Part shown: one piece after another, positions 11,351 through 22,330 of the stretch
Numbering within the stretch: position 1 is the stretch's first letter
How the letters are laid out: each line of letters opens with the position of its first letter
Translations under genes and position numbers: made by a program
Assembly: GCA_030323885.1 (NCBI GenBank)
Contig: CM059196.1
Span: 44,105,798 to 44,169,797 of the forward strand
Length of the DNA: 64,000 bases
Reading direction: 5' to 3'
DNA from: Branchipolynoe longqiensis
Lineage: Eukaryota; Annelida; Polychaeta; Phyllodocida; Polynoidae
The notes under the pieces: model-generated
What the model was told of the DNA's origin: nothing
The model's input: the letters and a program-made list of their open reading frames with translations, nothing else
Databases searched by the model: none

Positions 11351-12107
11351 GAAAGAGAATGATGGAGGGAAAGAATGAGAGAGTGTGAGAATGAGAGAAG
11401 GTGAGAAAGGGAAAGACGGAAAGCGGGGAGAGAGGGAGAGAGGGAGAGAGGAGAGAGGGAGGAGAGGAAGAGAGAGGTGAGGAAAGAGGAAGAGAGGGGG
11501 GAACGAGGAAGAGAGAGGGGGGAAAGAGGGAAGAGAGAGAGGGGAACGAGGAAGAGAGAGGGGGAACGAGGAAGAGAGCAAGAGAGGGAACGAGGGAGAG
11601 AGGGCAAGGGAGGGGGAAGAGAGGAGGGGGAAGAGAGGGAGGGAGAGAGGGAGAGAGGAGAGAGAGGGGAGGGGAGAGAGAGGGAGGGAGAGAGGGAGGG
11701 AGGGAGGAGGGAGGGGGGAGAGAGGGAGGGGGGAGAGGGAGGGGGAGAGAGGGAGGGAGGGAGAGGGGGAGAGGGAGGGGGGGAGGGAGAGGAAGGAGAG
11801 GGAGAGAGGGAGGAAGGGAGGGAGGGAGGGAGGAGAGAGAGGGAGGTGGAGGGAGGAGGGAGAGAGGGAGGGGAGGGAGGGAGAGAGGGAGGGGAGGAGA
11901 GGGAGGGGGAGGGAGGGAGAGAGGGGGGAGAGGGAGGTAGAGAGGGAGGGAGGGTGAGAGGGAGAGAGGGATAGAGAGAGGGAAGGAGGGAGGGAGGAGA
12001 GGGGAGGAGGGAGGGAGGGAGGGAGTAGAGGGAGAGAGGGAGGGCGAGGGGGAGGGAGGGAGGGAGGGAGGGAGGAGGGAGGGAGGGAGGGAGGGAGGGA
12101 GGGCGAG
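11350..12107. repeat. Long GA/GGGA polypurine tract, about 760 bp
   Basis: Almost pure purine on the plus strand (gagagagg, gggaggga, with a few interruptions). It generates very long Ser/Pro/Leu or Arg/Glu/Gly frames on both strands, including a 324-codon one; these are low-complexity artefacts. A mirror-repeat polypurine stretch of this length is a candidate for triplex (H-DNA) formation. Confidence 0.95.
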
Positions 12108-12624
12108 CTTCATACATGGCATTTAACCTAGATGGTCTGTGTCGTTGACCCCCCCGACCCCCACCCCTTCTACAAACACCACCCATAACCCAGCCCACTT
12201 GATCTCTGATTACTGTAACAATTGGGTTGAACGCATTGCATGCACAAACTTGCGCCAATTTGCCTACTTGAGAACTAAAAATAGCCACTGTGTGACACTT
12301 ACAACGGCGGTATTATTGACCAGTTTCACATCTTTTACGATCAGTTAGTTACGCGCCCAATACACAATGCCACATTGATTTTGGGTCCTGCTGTACTCTC
12401 GCCGCCATTAATATCAGAATAAAAGGCATTATTAACATTACGAACCCAACACATGGCTGTTTACTCCATTCATAATATTTTATTTTATAAAACAGCATAA
12501 TAAATGTTTTGGCTTAGAAAATGTGTGACTTCATCGGATTATGCAACGTTAAGTACTTACGAATTGTAATAAACAGAACAGAGGGGAAATTATGTCCAGT
12601 CACGAGTTGTATCTACTGTCTGTG
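12108..12624. other. No gene recognised
   Basis: Holds ctaaaaatagccactgtgtg, which loosely matches 61545-61570, and a MITE-B end fragment at about 12518-12552 (tcatcggattatgcaac). Nothing coding. Confidence 0.4.
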
Positions 12625-12865
12625 ATTGATTTGATTGATTGGTGATTGTTTAACACCTCATCAGCAGCAACAACTATATTCATGGTTATAAATTATGAGT
12701 TTATTCTGTCATTTTGGTTTCACGAAAATAATGTGTTCGTCCCATTCATATGTAGGGCATAATATACATTAAAATTTACATAAATTTCAGAAATGGTCAA
12801 ATGATAGCAATATTTAAACTCACAAGACAGTTAAAATTACAAGAGGCAATAGTCCAGCTATCCTT
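12625..12865 (+). mobile_element. SINE-3 copy
   Basis: gattgatttgattgattggt, then cagcagcaacaactatattc and tctgtcattttggtttcacg. Aligns with 10838-11040 over its full length. Confidence 0.5.
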
Positions 12866-12892
12866 AGTTGCTCTACATTACTGGCTTAACGC

Positions 12893-12928
<36 letters not shown>
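12893..12928. repeat. AAT microsatellite
   Basis: About 12 repeats of aat. Confidence 0.92.
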
Positions 12929-13199
12929 CCAATTTATATGAAAAAATATATAATGGCTGGAAATAGTGCTATAAAGGTGTATTCTCTCAAATCCCTATTT
13001 ACAAATGAAATTATGATCACCGCTCGTTCTAAATATATGGCAGCTCAATATTTCCATAACACTAACAGGTTTGGGATCCAAATACTAACACCTTGCAGAC
13101 TACTTTCACAAAAATAAATAAGAACAAGAGTGAGTTCCCTTAAAATGCATGCAACACCGTATATAAACAGTATTAGTGTCGCAAATTAAACTCTGTCAC
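12929..13199. other. No feature recognised
   Basis: AT-rich, non-repetitive by eye. Confidence 0.4.
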
Positions 13200-13208
13200 T
13201 AGAAGAAC

Positions 13209-13616
13209 TAGATAAAGGATTCACCCGGTACTCGCAGTACACAGGTGAATACCAACCCTATATAAGAACGGTCGAAAATGCGGGTCAATGAAATGAGAGC
13301 CTAATTTCACAATCTAAGAAGCAACAATTATTCTTTACACATGTCTTATTGATAGCCCGCTACCTTTGAGTTGAAAAATATAATATAATATCTAGTTTAA
13401 TAAGATTTAAAAGTTAAATCGACGGCGTTCTGCGGCCGCCATCTTGTCTTTTTGCATTCTCTCCCATTTCACCAACTCTGTTCTGATATAAGTATCCATT
13501 TGACACTGGTGCCAGGCATTCTACTTCTTGTTCCATACTAACGATATTTTTGCCCGTATTTATATAAGGCTGGTCTTCACCCGTGTACTACAAGTACCGG
13601 GTGAATCTTTTATCTA
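13209..13616. mobile_element. MITE-9 element, copy 3 (408 bp, perfect 9-bp TSD)
   Basis: Begins TAGATAAAGGATTCACCCGG and ends GGGTGAATCTTTTATCTA. Both flanks are TAGAAGAAC (13200-13208, 13617-13625), a perfect 9-bp duplication. It lies in the opposite internal orientation to copies 1 and 2 (it reads gccgccatcttgtctttttg). Confidence 0.93.
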
Positions 13617-13950
13617 TAGAAGAACGTGCTATAACTGACTGGCTTTCCATGTTTGGGGTGTCGTGGGTTCGTACCCTGGCCAAGTCAAACCAATGACTTA
13701 AAAAAGAATACTTATCACTAACTAGTGTTGAACCCAGCATTACTAGCATAGGGCAAGGGATGGATTGCTCAATATCGACACCATGTGACTGAGTGGGACA
13801 TCGAGTCAGGGTGTCAGTGGCCTGGTCTTCCAGTGGAGCAGCACTATAAAGTCTCCATAAGTGTGCACTGTCACGAGTCAGTAAGCAACCTAATATGACC
13901 GTAGATGTTGGCAGGGGGTAAAACCCTGAGAAACAAAATAAACACAGCCA
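13617..13950 (+). mobile_element. SINE-1 copy
   Basis: B box gggttcgtaccctggccaag, body gactgagtgggacatcgagt and cactataaagtctccata, tail ggggtaaaaccctgag. The tRNA head is eroded. Confidence 0.8.
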
Positions 13951-14281
13951 ATGTGGCTAAGATAGAGCAGTGTGGTTAGCCTGTGTTGACAGTGTGATTA
14001 TGATAGAGAAAGAGGTTTTTTTTGCTCACAGCCAAAGAGGTTTGCATGAGTGGCAATTGAGTAGGAAATATTGACCTAGCACCCATGTTACAACTTTACA
14101 TTCTATCCACTTGTGCAGAGGCTTAGCCAATATGCTCAGTCGCTGTTATGTTGAAATTAGATTAAGAAGAAAATTAAGCCGAGGTAGCCAGGTTTAACCT
14201 GGACTTACCACTTGCTTACAACATGTAATCTGATTGGCCATAGACTTTGGCTACACAGGGTCCGTACACATGTGACGATAT
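13951..14281. other. No feature recognised
   Basis: No gene or repeat family identified. Confidence 0.4.
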
Positions 14282-14350
14282 GGTTGATTGATTGATTGTT
14301 GGTTTCTTTACGCCGTGTCGGCAGCACAGGCCATATTCATAGCGAGAGTT
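14282..14350 (+). mobile_element. SINE-3 5' fragment
   Basis: gattgattgattgttggttt, then cgccgtgtcggcagcacagg and ccatattcatagcgag. Confidence 0.5.
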
Positions 14351-14694
14351 GTTTGTTTTGTATTCACCCATCGCCTTTACATATAATGTAAAGGTATAGT
14401 GAAGATATGGAATTCAACTTCAACGCTATTTCAAGGCTGTTATAAAAAAAAAGGAATGCAGGCTAGTATAGACCTATTTCAATGTTTGTAAACATTGTGT
14501 ATGCGCGCGCAGCTCGGCTGCAGAACGAATGCACACTGCCACTGAGTTTGCCAGTACGTGCAGTGCAAAACATTTATTTTATTAAAAATTAATAGAAATG
14601 CACAACCCTAACCGTATAAATTTAATATAATCTATTCGTTGAATATGTTTTCTATATGTGTACCAAACAGTTTGTTTCTAAGTGGTGTAGTTTA

Positions 14695-14970
14695 ATGCCC
14701 GGTACACACCTAGCGTATACGATCGTTTTCCCCGCACCCACCTAGCGTATACGACCTAAAACTACCCAAAAATCGTGAGGTGTGCACTCCCCTAGCACAC
14801 CTACCGATTGCGATTCACGACTAAAACTAATTTTTAGGGCTAAAAACGGTAGGTGTGCGCTAGCACTACGATTGCGATTCCCGATTCGAAAAATGAATCG
14901 GCCCGACTGCAGTTTTAAGCTGATCGGGAGTCTTATGCGCGAATCCTATACGCTATGTGTGTACATGGCA
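14695..14970. mobile_element. HARB element in TR205 (276 bp, TTA TSD)
   Basis: Left end ATGCCCGGTACACACCTAGC, right end GTGTGTACATGGCA, imperfect inverted repeats continuing into gcgtatac/gtatacgct. TTA flanks at 14692-14694 and 14971-14973. Sister TR205 units read gtttTTAgagatatt without an insert, so the empty site is visible nearby. The interior repeats cgattgcgattc and the terminal acacctagc-like words in both orientations. Confidence 0.9.
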
Positions 14971-15223
14971 TTAGAGATATTTCACTTTTTCTGTATGAAG
15001 ACACTCAGAATATCCCAACTTTCACTATTATCTCTGTTTTTAATACTTTCAGCGTAAATTGCTATTAGGTTACATTAAATATTTCAGATCTTCCTCTTCA
15101 ATCGCGCATTAAGATATTTTTAATCGATCCAATGAAAGCATTTTAAATTTATTTTACAAAAATAAATGCTCCACATAGACATAGCATTGCCGTATTTTAC
15201 CCTTCGCGGGCAGTTTGCCGGGT

Positions 15224-15482
15224 GTGTCGCAGTTTCAGTTCTCAACCAGACTCAGTTCTCAACAGTGCTTCTGCGCATGCGTCAAAATCTAAAAGCGTCG
15301 TCTGCGCATTGTCAATGATCGTGAGCAATCTTCATACAGAAAAAGTGAAATATCTCTAAAATCAAACCACCTAGAAACAAATGACTTTGTACACATATAG
15401 AAAACATGTTTACCAACAAGATTATATTAAATTGATATGCTTAGGGTTGTGGATTTCTAGTTGAGAACTGAAACTGCGACAC
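15224..15482. mobile_element. TIR element with perfect 22-bp ends (259 bp)
   Basis: GTGTCGCAGTTTCAGTTCTC at 15224 onward and its exact reverse complement ending at 15482 give a perfect 22-bp inverted repeat. A third copy of the end lies at 15781-15802, so two overlapping or nested forms (15224-15482 and 15224-15802) are possible. The interior contains inverted TR205 units. Confidence 0.75.
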
Positions 15483-16291
15483 CAGCAAATTCAAGTTTTT
15501 ATTTGTTGTTGTTTTGGGTCGCGAGCAATCTTCGTACAGAAAAAGTGAAATATCTCTAGAACCACACTACGTAGAAACAAATCGCTTGGTACACATATAG
15601 AAAACATGTTTACCAAAAAGATTATATTAAATTTATGACACTGACACTTAGTGACAGTATTAGGCAGCGATCGGCAAAGGTTTGAATCGGGCTGATGTTG
15701 ACACATGCGCAGACGATGCTTTGACGCATGCGCAGATGCTTTGACGCATGCACAGAAGCGCTGTTGAGAACTGAGTCTGGTTGAGAACAGAAACTGCGAC
15801 ACCGGTACGCGCAGTGCAAAACGTCGATTTTATTCAAAATTTATAGAAATCCAGAACCCTAACCATATCAATTTAATATAATCTTTTTGGTAAAGATGTT
15901 TTCTATCTGTATTCGAATCAGTTTGTTTCTAGGTGTTGTGGTTTTAGAGATATTTAACTTTTTCTGTATGAAGATTGCTCACTGCCATTGACAATGCATT
16001 GAGTTTGCTGGTACGCGCAGTGCAAAACGTCGATTTTATTCAAAATTTATAGAAATCCAGAACCCTAACCATATCAATTTAATATAATCTTTTTGGTAAA
16101 CATGTTTTCTATCTGTATTCCACTCAGTTTGTTTCTAGGTGTTGTGGTTTTAAAGATATTTAACTTTTTCTGTATGAAGATTTCCCATAGCCATTGAGTT
16201 TGCAGTGTGACAGGATGTTGTCCTGCATGCAGCCAAGCAGCGCGCACACTGACCTAAATAGCCATGCTGACGTCATATGAAATTGGTCAAT

Positions 16292-16936
16292 TGGCGTTTT
16301 ATTGTGTGTAGGCAGGTCAGATTATCTTATGCCAAATGGCGATTTCGGATTAATTTAGAGCAGTGGGGACAGGCTAACAGAATTCAAAGCTTTTCAAGAC
16401 TAATTACCAAAAATAGGTTAAATTGAAGGCTTTTCAAGGCCTTGAAATAGGGCAAATGAAAACTTTACAAGACTTCCCAGGCGTCATATGGACCCTGGTT
16501 ACCGGCACAATGCTTTCAAAACAGATCACAAATTCTCACAAATCCTAGGTTTCACAAAGTGCATGGAACAAAACAAATTGTATCACCATCTGCAGAGGAC
16601 CTGAGCTTTCAAACCGGAAGAACTTGGGCCACAGTCCAAGGACAAAGCCAGACAACATGGTAGGGGTGGAGCCATTTGATTATTGTTCAAACCACGCTGT
16701 GATTATGTATGTTCTGAGTTTTGCTGGTCCTTTAAGAAGAATTGACGATGCGACCCAGCATGCCGGGTCACAGCTTCAGTGCACATATCAGAAGATGGGG
16801 AGTAGGTGAATACATATATAAATACATGAAGTGGTATTTTAATTTTTTATCTAATGCAAAATATTTGCTAGGGCAATTTCATTGGAAACTACATTAGAAA
16901 TAAATGTATGGCAAGAACCCTATCAAACTTGGTCAC
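16292..16936. other. Mostly unclassified; one fragment of a dispersed repeat
   Basis: Around 16700-16800, ttgctggtcctttaagaaga and cgacccagcatgccgggtca resemble pieces at 18490-18570, 29455-29530 and 30770-30830, suggesting an old dispersed repeat with an internal palindrome. No gene seen. Confidence 0.45.
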
Positions 16937-16939
16937 CAG

Positions 16940-17676
16940 GGGCCAAATGTAAGAGTCACAATTTATCGGCTGCGGAGTTAAGGGCGGCCGGCGGGTTATC
17001 TATTGTCGGCGTTAATATATGTGTCACGGGGGATGTATTAGTCCAAAGCGCGCGCGGGTTAGCTAACGTTTCAGTTATTTATAGATTTGGGAAATCCCTC
17101 TGCGTTTGTAGCCATATATTAGGCTCAAATATATTAAATGCGATCATATTTAACACAATTACATACGCAATAAGTGAAATTTTATCAATTTAACCCTAAA
17201 TTTGAAGCGTTATTAAGGCTACCGCCGCGTTGGCGGCGATATTAATAGTTATATTTTCGAATCGACGATCGTACAGTCAAACAAATCGCCACCGCCGCCA
17301 GTATGGAAAGCGACGTCGATGCGGCGGCGGCGGCGATTTGTTTACTTTACGTTCGTCGATTCGAAAATATAACTATTAATATCGCCGCCAATGCGGCGGT
17401 AGCCTTAATAACGCTTCGAATTTAGGGTTAATTTAATGAAATTTCACGATTTGAGTATGTAATTCTGTTAAATATGGTCGCTTTGAATAGATTTGGCCCG
17501 AATCGGTCCCTAACCTGCGCGTTAACCCAGGCTCAAGTGGGAGTTAGTGACGGCGACGTTAACCCTCGAGGCGGTAGCCTAACCCGTGCACATACATTGA
17601 CACTTTGGCCGCTAACCCGGGAAATCCGCACGACGCGTGGGTTACGAGCCGTAACCCGGACTCTTACATTTGGCCC
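16940..17676. mobile_element. PAL-CAG element, copy 1 (737-bp palindrome)
   Basis: Left end GGGCCAAATGTAAGAGTC, right end GACTCTTACATTTGGCCC, CAG flanks at 16937-16939 and 17677-17679. The two halves are inverted copies over several hundred bases (for example taccgccgcgttggcggcga on the left, its inverse at about 17385), meeting near 17310. Rich in gggtta/taaccc words. No coding capacity. Confidence 0.85.
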
Positions 17677-17678
17677 CA

Positions 17679-18407
17679 GGGCCCGTATGCATGAGCCAAT
17701 TTTTAACCGGGCCGGGGTTAAAGGCGGGTCCCGGGTTAATTAACCCCGGAGTTCCAAATGTGTCACGGGGCATGTATATGACCAAAGCGCGCTCGGGTTA
17801 GTTAACGTTTCAGTTATTTAGCAACCTAGGGGGCCTCGCTTTGTTTACATTACATTCGTCGATTCGAAAATATTAATATCGCCGTCGTTATGGCCATCAG
17901 CGGTAATCTCGCTTCGATTTTAGGGTTATATTTAATTAAATTTCACTTATTGCGTTTGTAATTCTGTTAAATATGATCGCATTGAATAGATTTGGGCGTA
18001 AATATATTAACGTTTCAGCTATTTAGCAACTTAGGGGGCCTCGATATCGACGTCGCTGCGGAGGGCAGCGATTTGTTTACTTTACATTCGTCGATTCGAC
18101 AATATGAATAACGCCGCCCCGTTTTAGCTGCTAACGTTAATATTGCTTCGAATATTAGGGTTAATTTAATGAAATTTTACTATTTGAGTATGTAATTATG
18201 TTAAATATGATCGCATTCAATAGATTTGGCCATAATCGATCCCTAACCCCACCTTTAACCATCCTTTCGCTTGGGGTTAGTACAGGCGACTTTAACCTCG
18301 CCGAGTTAGTTTAACGCGGTCACATGCATACACTTTTCGCCGCTAACCCGGCCAACCCGACGAAAACCAGCTTCGCAGCGCTAACCCGGACATATGCATA
18401 TGGCCCC
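17679..18407. mobile_element. PAL-CAG-related element, copy 2
   Basis: Abuts copy 1. Ends GGGCCCGTATGCATGAG and CATATGCATATGGCCCC are weak inverted repeats. The interior shares long blocks with copy 1 (tcgtcgattcgaaaatatta, tatgatcgcattgaatag) but is rearranged. Boundaries less certain. Confidence 0.6.
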
Positions 18408-18569
18408 TGGAGGCATGTGGGTATAGACGCAAAGTGAGTTTAAAGAATAGGGTATGTAGTGAATGATGGGGCTGGGAAGGGCGCCAACCCAAACTTCCGG
18501 CATTTAAGCTGAAGCTATGACTCGGCATGTTGGATCATAGTCTGTCCTCCCTGAAGGACAAGCAGAGCT

Positions 18570-19115
18570 TGGAACATGCATAATACTTGCAGTAGGGGTG
18601 AAAACCAGCCCATTGGAAAAACTGGCGAAAAATATCTACATGCTGGGTAAATGAAATGAGCATATAAATTCTTAATTTATAAAGCACAATATATTCTTCA
18701 AATATATCTTAATATTTATCCGCTACTTTTAATTTGAAAAAATATAATAAAACATGTAGTTTAATGAACTTTAAAGGTGAAATCAACATCTCCATCTTGT
18801 CTTTTTGCATTCTCTCTCATTTCACCAACTCTGTGCCGATATAAGTAGCTATTTGATACTGGAACCAGGGGCCATATGCATGATGCAGTGTTAGCGAGCC
18901 AAAACTGGTTTTGGTGGGGATTTCTAGGTTAGCGACGAAAACTCAGTACGCAAGGAGCAGTGTTAGCGCAAACACACTGAGTGTAAGCTAACACCGCATC
19001 ATGCATACAGGCCCAGGGATTCCACTTCCTGTTCCATACTCAAGCAGTTTTCGCCTGTATTTAGACTACGTTGTTATTAACCCCTACTGCAAGTATGGGG
19101 TGAATCCTTTATCTA
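18570..19115. mobile_element. MITE-9 element, copy 4, diverged and interrupted
   Basis: Right end GGGTGAATCCTTTATCTA and interior catcttgtctttttgcattc match the family. The left end is eroded (cttgcagtaggggtgaaaac), so no target duplication is readable. A 145-bp TIR element interrupts it at 18869. Confidence 0.75.
18869..19013. mobile_element. Small PAL-type TIR element inside MITE-9 (145 bp)
   Basis: Left end gggccatatgcatgatgcag, right end gcatcatgcatacaggcc, with gtgttagcg and its inverse repeated inside. CAG flanks at 18866-18868 and 19014-19016. Uninterrupted MITE-9 copies read ctggtgccaggcattctact across this site. Confidence 0.85.
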
Positions 19116-20204
19116 TGCCGTACCATGCCAATAATGACCCAGTGTTCGACAAATCTGTGTGTATCTTATCATGATGCCTCGTCCTTGCAGAACATAAACA
19201 ACGATCCGACGCAACCCAGAAACCTGTTGTTTTAAAATAGATCTATCGGTTCGTCGAACATTTCCGTTAAAACAACTTAGCCATGAACTAGCTTTTTATG
19301 GTAAATGAAATGTATCTATCCTTTAACTATCTTAACCAAATTAAAAATGTGTCATATGGTTTTATTCTACTATATTTGTAGTGCCTTAAATATGGCTCTT
19401 GCTAGTGAGGGCACTTTAGATAATGTACATTTGTGTTTGTAATTATTAATAATAAGTATTAGATCATTATGAGTAGTAGTATTACATAAGTCACACTCAC
19501 AAATTCCCATTTGAAACGCGCTGAGTTAAAATGGCTTGAAAGAATTTTTAAAAAGACGTAGACCGATGGGCTCTATGTCTTTTGTTCAAGAATTATCGTC
19601 CCTTTTTTTGTGCTGCTCTTTTTCTAACTTAGCAGCCTCGCTCCTACTTTTTATAAGCTCGAAGTTATGATAAATTCTGCATAAAACATCAAACTCTAGC
19701 AGTCATTCCAGTCTTCGCCGCCGTATACTATAGTCATTGATAATTTACTAAGTTATTTGAAAGATTATTATACAGGAGCCTGCATTTTCTCATGCACAAA
19801 ACACATTTAATTGTTGCAATCGTAGAAAATTCACAGGAAAAGTTGGAAAGTCAAGATGTCCCTGGCTGGGAAAATTCGCATTAATTTAATATCTTGCAGG
19901 AAGAAATCACAAGATAGCTACCACATACATTGCATGCCACAACAATGCGCTCATTCCATAACTGGGTGTCGGGCTCACCCACAGACTAACACTTGGAGGA
20001 GACGTCAGAGTTGGTGAAACACTTACCTTCACGTTCTGTCCCTATGTGGGTAGGCATGGAGTGGAACAGAGGGTAGTGTTTAGGTCACATGGTACACTGC
20101 CACGGTCCCACAGTGTGGGTGAGGGTCAATTATTTAAGGTATAACTATAAGCATTATACGCATATGAATAAAGATGGAATGTGTCCCTCTTGTTTTTGCC
20201 ATTG
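19116..20204. other. No gene recognised
   Basis: About 1.1 kb without an identified repeat or an open frame longer than 60 codons. Confidence 0.45.
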
Positions 20205-20235
20205 TCAAACCTGCTACTATTAGTAGCAGGTTTGA
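20205..20235. other. Perfect 15-bp hairpin
   Basis: tcaaacctgctacta, one base, then tagtagcaggtttga. Perfect arms with a 1-base centre. Not followed by a T run in a terminator context. Confidence 0.9.
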
Positions 20236-20402
20236 TAATGTAGTACTAAGTACAAGCCGTAGGAGCTGGAGTTGGAGCGACCTGGAGATAAGTTCTCTGT
20301 GCTATCAACCATCTAACCGCACCATTCCTCCAATGACCTACTGGTTCCCTTCTCACTCGGCTCATTTCCACCCATAATGTTGGAGATTTATGTCCGCGCG
20401 AC

Positions 20403-20698
20403 ATCTTGGGTCATATCAGGACGGGTACCGACTTGTGACAGTGAACACTCATGACAACTTTAGAGTGCTGCCCGACTGAGAAATCAGGCTGCCGGCACCA
20501 TGACCTGATATCCCACTCAGTCACATTATCCTGACACTGAGCTAACCAGTCCATGCCCCATCATATTAATGCCGAGCGCCAGGCTAGGAAGTGACAAGTA
20601 TCAATTTTGTACATCATTGGTTTGACTCGACTGGGAATTGAACTTCCCATCTCCCACACGGGAGGCCTGCACTCTACCGATTCGGCCACTGCGCCTGG
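20403..20698 (-). mobile_element. SINE-1 copy, lacking the tail
   Basis: On the minus strand: head ggcgcagtggccgaatcggt, B box agttcaattccc, full body. The 3' tail beyond gatatgaccc is missing. Confidence 0.88.
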
Positions 20699-20924
20699 TA
20701 ATACACGTTTAAAAGAAACACAAATAACAACACATGAAAACACCGGTTGCCATCAGGCGGTACGCAGATTCCCAGGTGTGTGTTACTTAACCGTAAGCAC
20801 CTGCCTTCTTCCTCCAACCCACCATTACTCATGATATGCATTGGTACGCCACAGGGAAAATAAAAATCCTCATCTTGATGAGTAAAATGGAATCCTATAT
20901 AGATATATATAATGAAACATTATG

Positions 20925-21505
20925 ATGGCACATGTATAACATGAAGCCTTATGCTGTCAATGTCACATGTATAAATTAAATCCTATGCTGACACATGTAT
21001 AACATGAAGCCATATGCTGTCAATGTCACATGTATAAATTAAATCCTATGCTGACACATGTATAACATGAAGCCTTATGCTGTCAATGTCACATGTATAA
21101 ATTAAATCCTATGCTGATACATGCATAACATGAAACCCTATGCTAGTAGTGATACGTGTATAAATGAAACCCAATGTTGATACAGGCATAAAATGATCAT
21201 AATTATGCTGATATGATACATTTATAAATGAAACCATCTGCTGATAGATGTATAAATAAAACCCCTTGCTGATATGCATAAAATGATCCTAAGCTAATTA
21301 GATACATGTTTAAATGAAACCCTCTACTGATACATGTATAAATATTAAATGAAACCATCTGCTGATAGATGTATAAATGAAACACTCTACTGATAGTTAT
21401 ACATTGAAACCCTCTGCTAACCTATGTACACAATGAAACCATACACTGAAACAAGAGTAAGTTAAACCTTATGCTAATACATGTGAACTGAAGCACAATG
21501 CTGAT
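20925..21505. repeat. Complex minisatellite (62-bp units decaying to about 25-30 bp)
   Basis: cacatgtataacatgaagcc recurs at about 20930, 20992 and 21054 (62-bp period). Further right, shorter units such as tgctgatacatgtataaatg continue to about 21505. Confidence 0.85.
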
Positions 21506-21650
21506 TTAATGGATATATATACGTGGGAGACAGCGAAGAAACATATCACTCAGCCTCAGAATGTAGGTGTGTCAAGGATTAATTACGCAACAATTGGACC
21601 ATGACTCGAGATGCAGCGCATTTAGCACAGGAACACACAACTACATGTAC

Positions 21651-21672
21651 CCCCCCCCCCCCCCCGCCCCCG
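21651..21672. repeat. Poly-C tract
   Basis: About 15 C, then cgcccccgcc. Confidence 0.85.
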
Positions 21673-21699
21673 CCAACCCACCCGCGGTATTTATTTATT

Positions 21700-22330
21700 T
21701 TAACTTCCTTTCAATATTTATCCTGACTTCAATGCTTAACTTGACTTTTGCATTTAACTTTCACTTACATTATGAATATGTCACGTGACATCATTATTCT
21801 GCTTGCCATCATTATTCAACTTGACTTCGATATTTAACTTGACATCGTTACATAAAGTTGTATAGTCCGATCAAATTTTCAAAACTGAAACAATTATCTA
21901 GATTTGATTCTACATATCTAACTTAGATACTGGTGTGCTTATCAGACATTTGTCACCACATAGAACTGAATATGAAGCCAATTTAATAGAACATGTTCCT
22001 GCAGAAGTCTATGGTGTCAGAGATTTGGCGTGCTTGTCAAAATTAATTTAGTATGTTTTTCACTTGAAATCTCAAAAGTTAGCCATTTAAAATAAGTTGT
22101 TTAAAGCTAAAGTAAGGTAGATTATAACGTTCAACCTAATATATTTATCTTACAAAATGACAGAAACCCAAAACCATCAGACTATGCAACTTTAAATTGA
22201 CATCGTTATTTAATTTTAATTTGTTATTTAACTTGACATTGTTATTTAACTTGAATTAGTTATTTAACCTAACTTAGTTATTTAACTTTACTTCATTATT
22301 CAACTAGACTTCATGATTTAACTTTGCTAC
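21700..22330. repeat. TTATTTAACTTGAC minisatellite split by MITE-B
   Basis: Words like ttatttaacttgacttc recur every 17-20 bases on both sides of the MITE-B copy at 21855-22196, which appears to have landed inside the array. Confidence 0.75.
21855..22196 (+). mobile_element. MITE-B copy (342 bp)
   Basis: Left end taaagttgtatagtccgatc, right end catcagactatgcaacttta. Interior holds agaacatgttcctgc and gattataacgttcaacctaa. Confidence 0.85.

Larger units (their letters stand above)
14467..16291. mobile_element. TR205 element, copy 1, broken by two insertions
   Basis: Left end TATAGACCTATTTCAATG and right end CATATGAAATTGGTCAAT are imperfect inverted repeats, and the same ends bound the copy at 29.6 kb. 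Between them are repeated 200-210-bp units (gagtttgcc...ccctaacc...ttttctatatgtgt...agagatatt). This copy also carries a HARB element (14695-14970) and inverted units at about 15310-15460 and 15520-15655, associated with a second TIR element. The constant-ends-plus-variable-tandem-core layout is reminiscent of non-autonomous Helitron-type elements in bivalves (inference). Confidence 0.75.

Noticed and set aside
11314..12288. 324-codon Ser/Pro/Leu-rich open frame and its shadows
   Set aside because: It is the translation of a polypurine/polypyrimidine tract; all frames on both strands stay open and no domain exists.
16940..18407. Interstitial telomere (TTAGGG/CCCTAA) array
   Set aside because: gggtta/taaccc words are frequent but scattered in both orientations within TIR-bounded elements, not in tandem.
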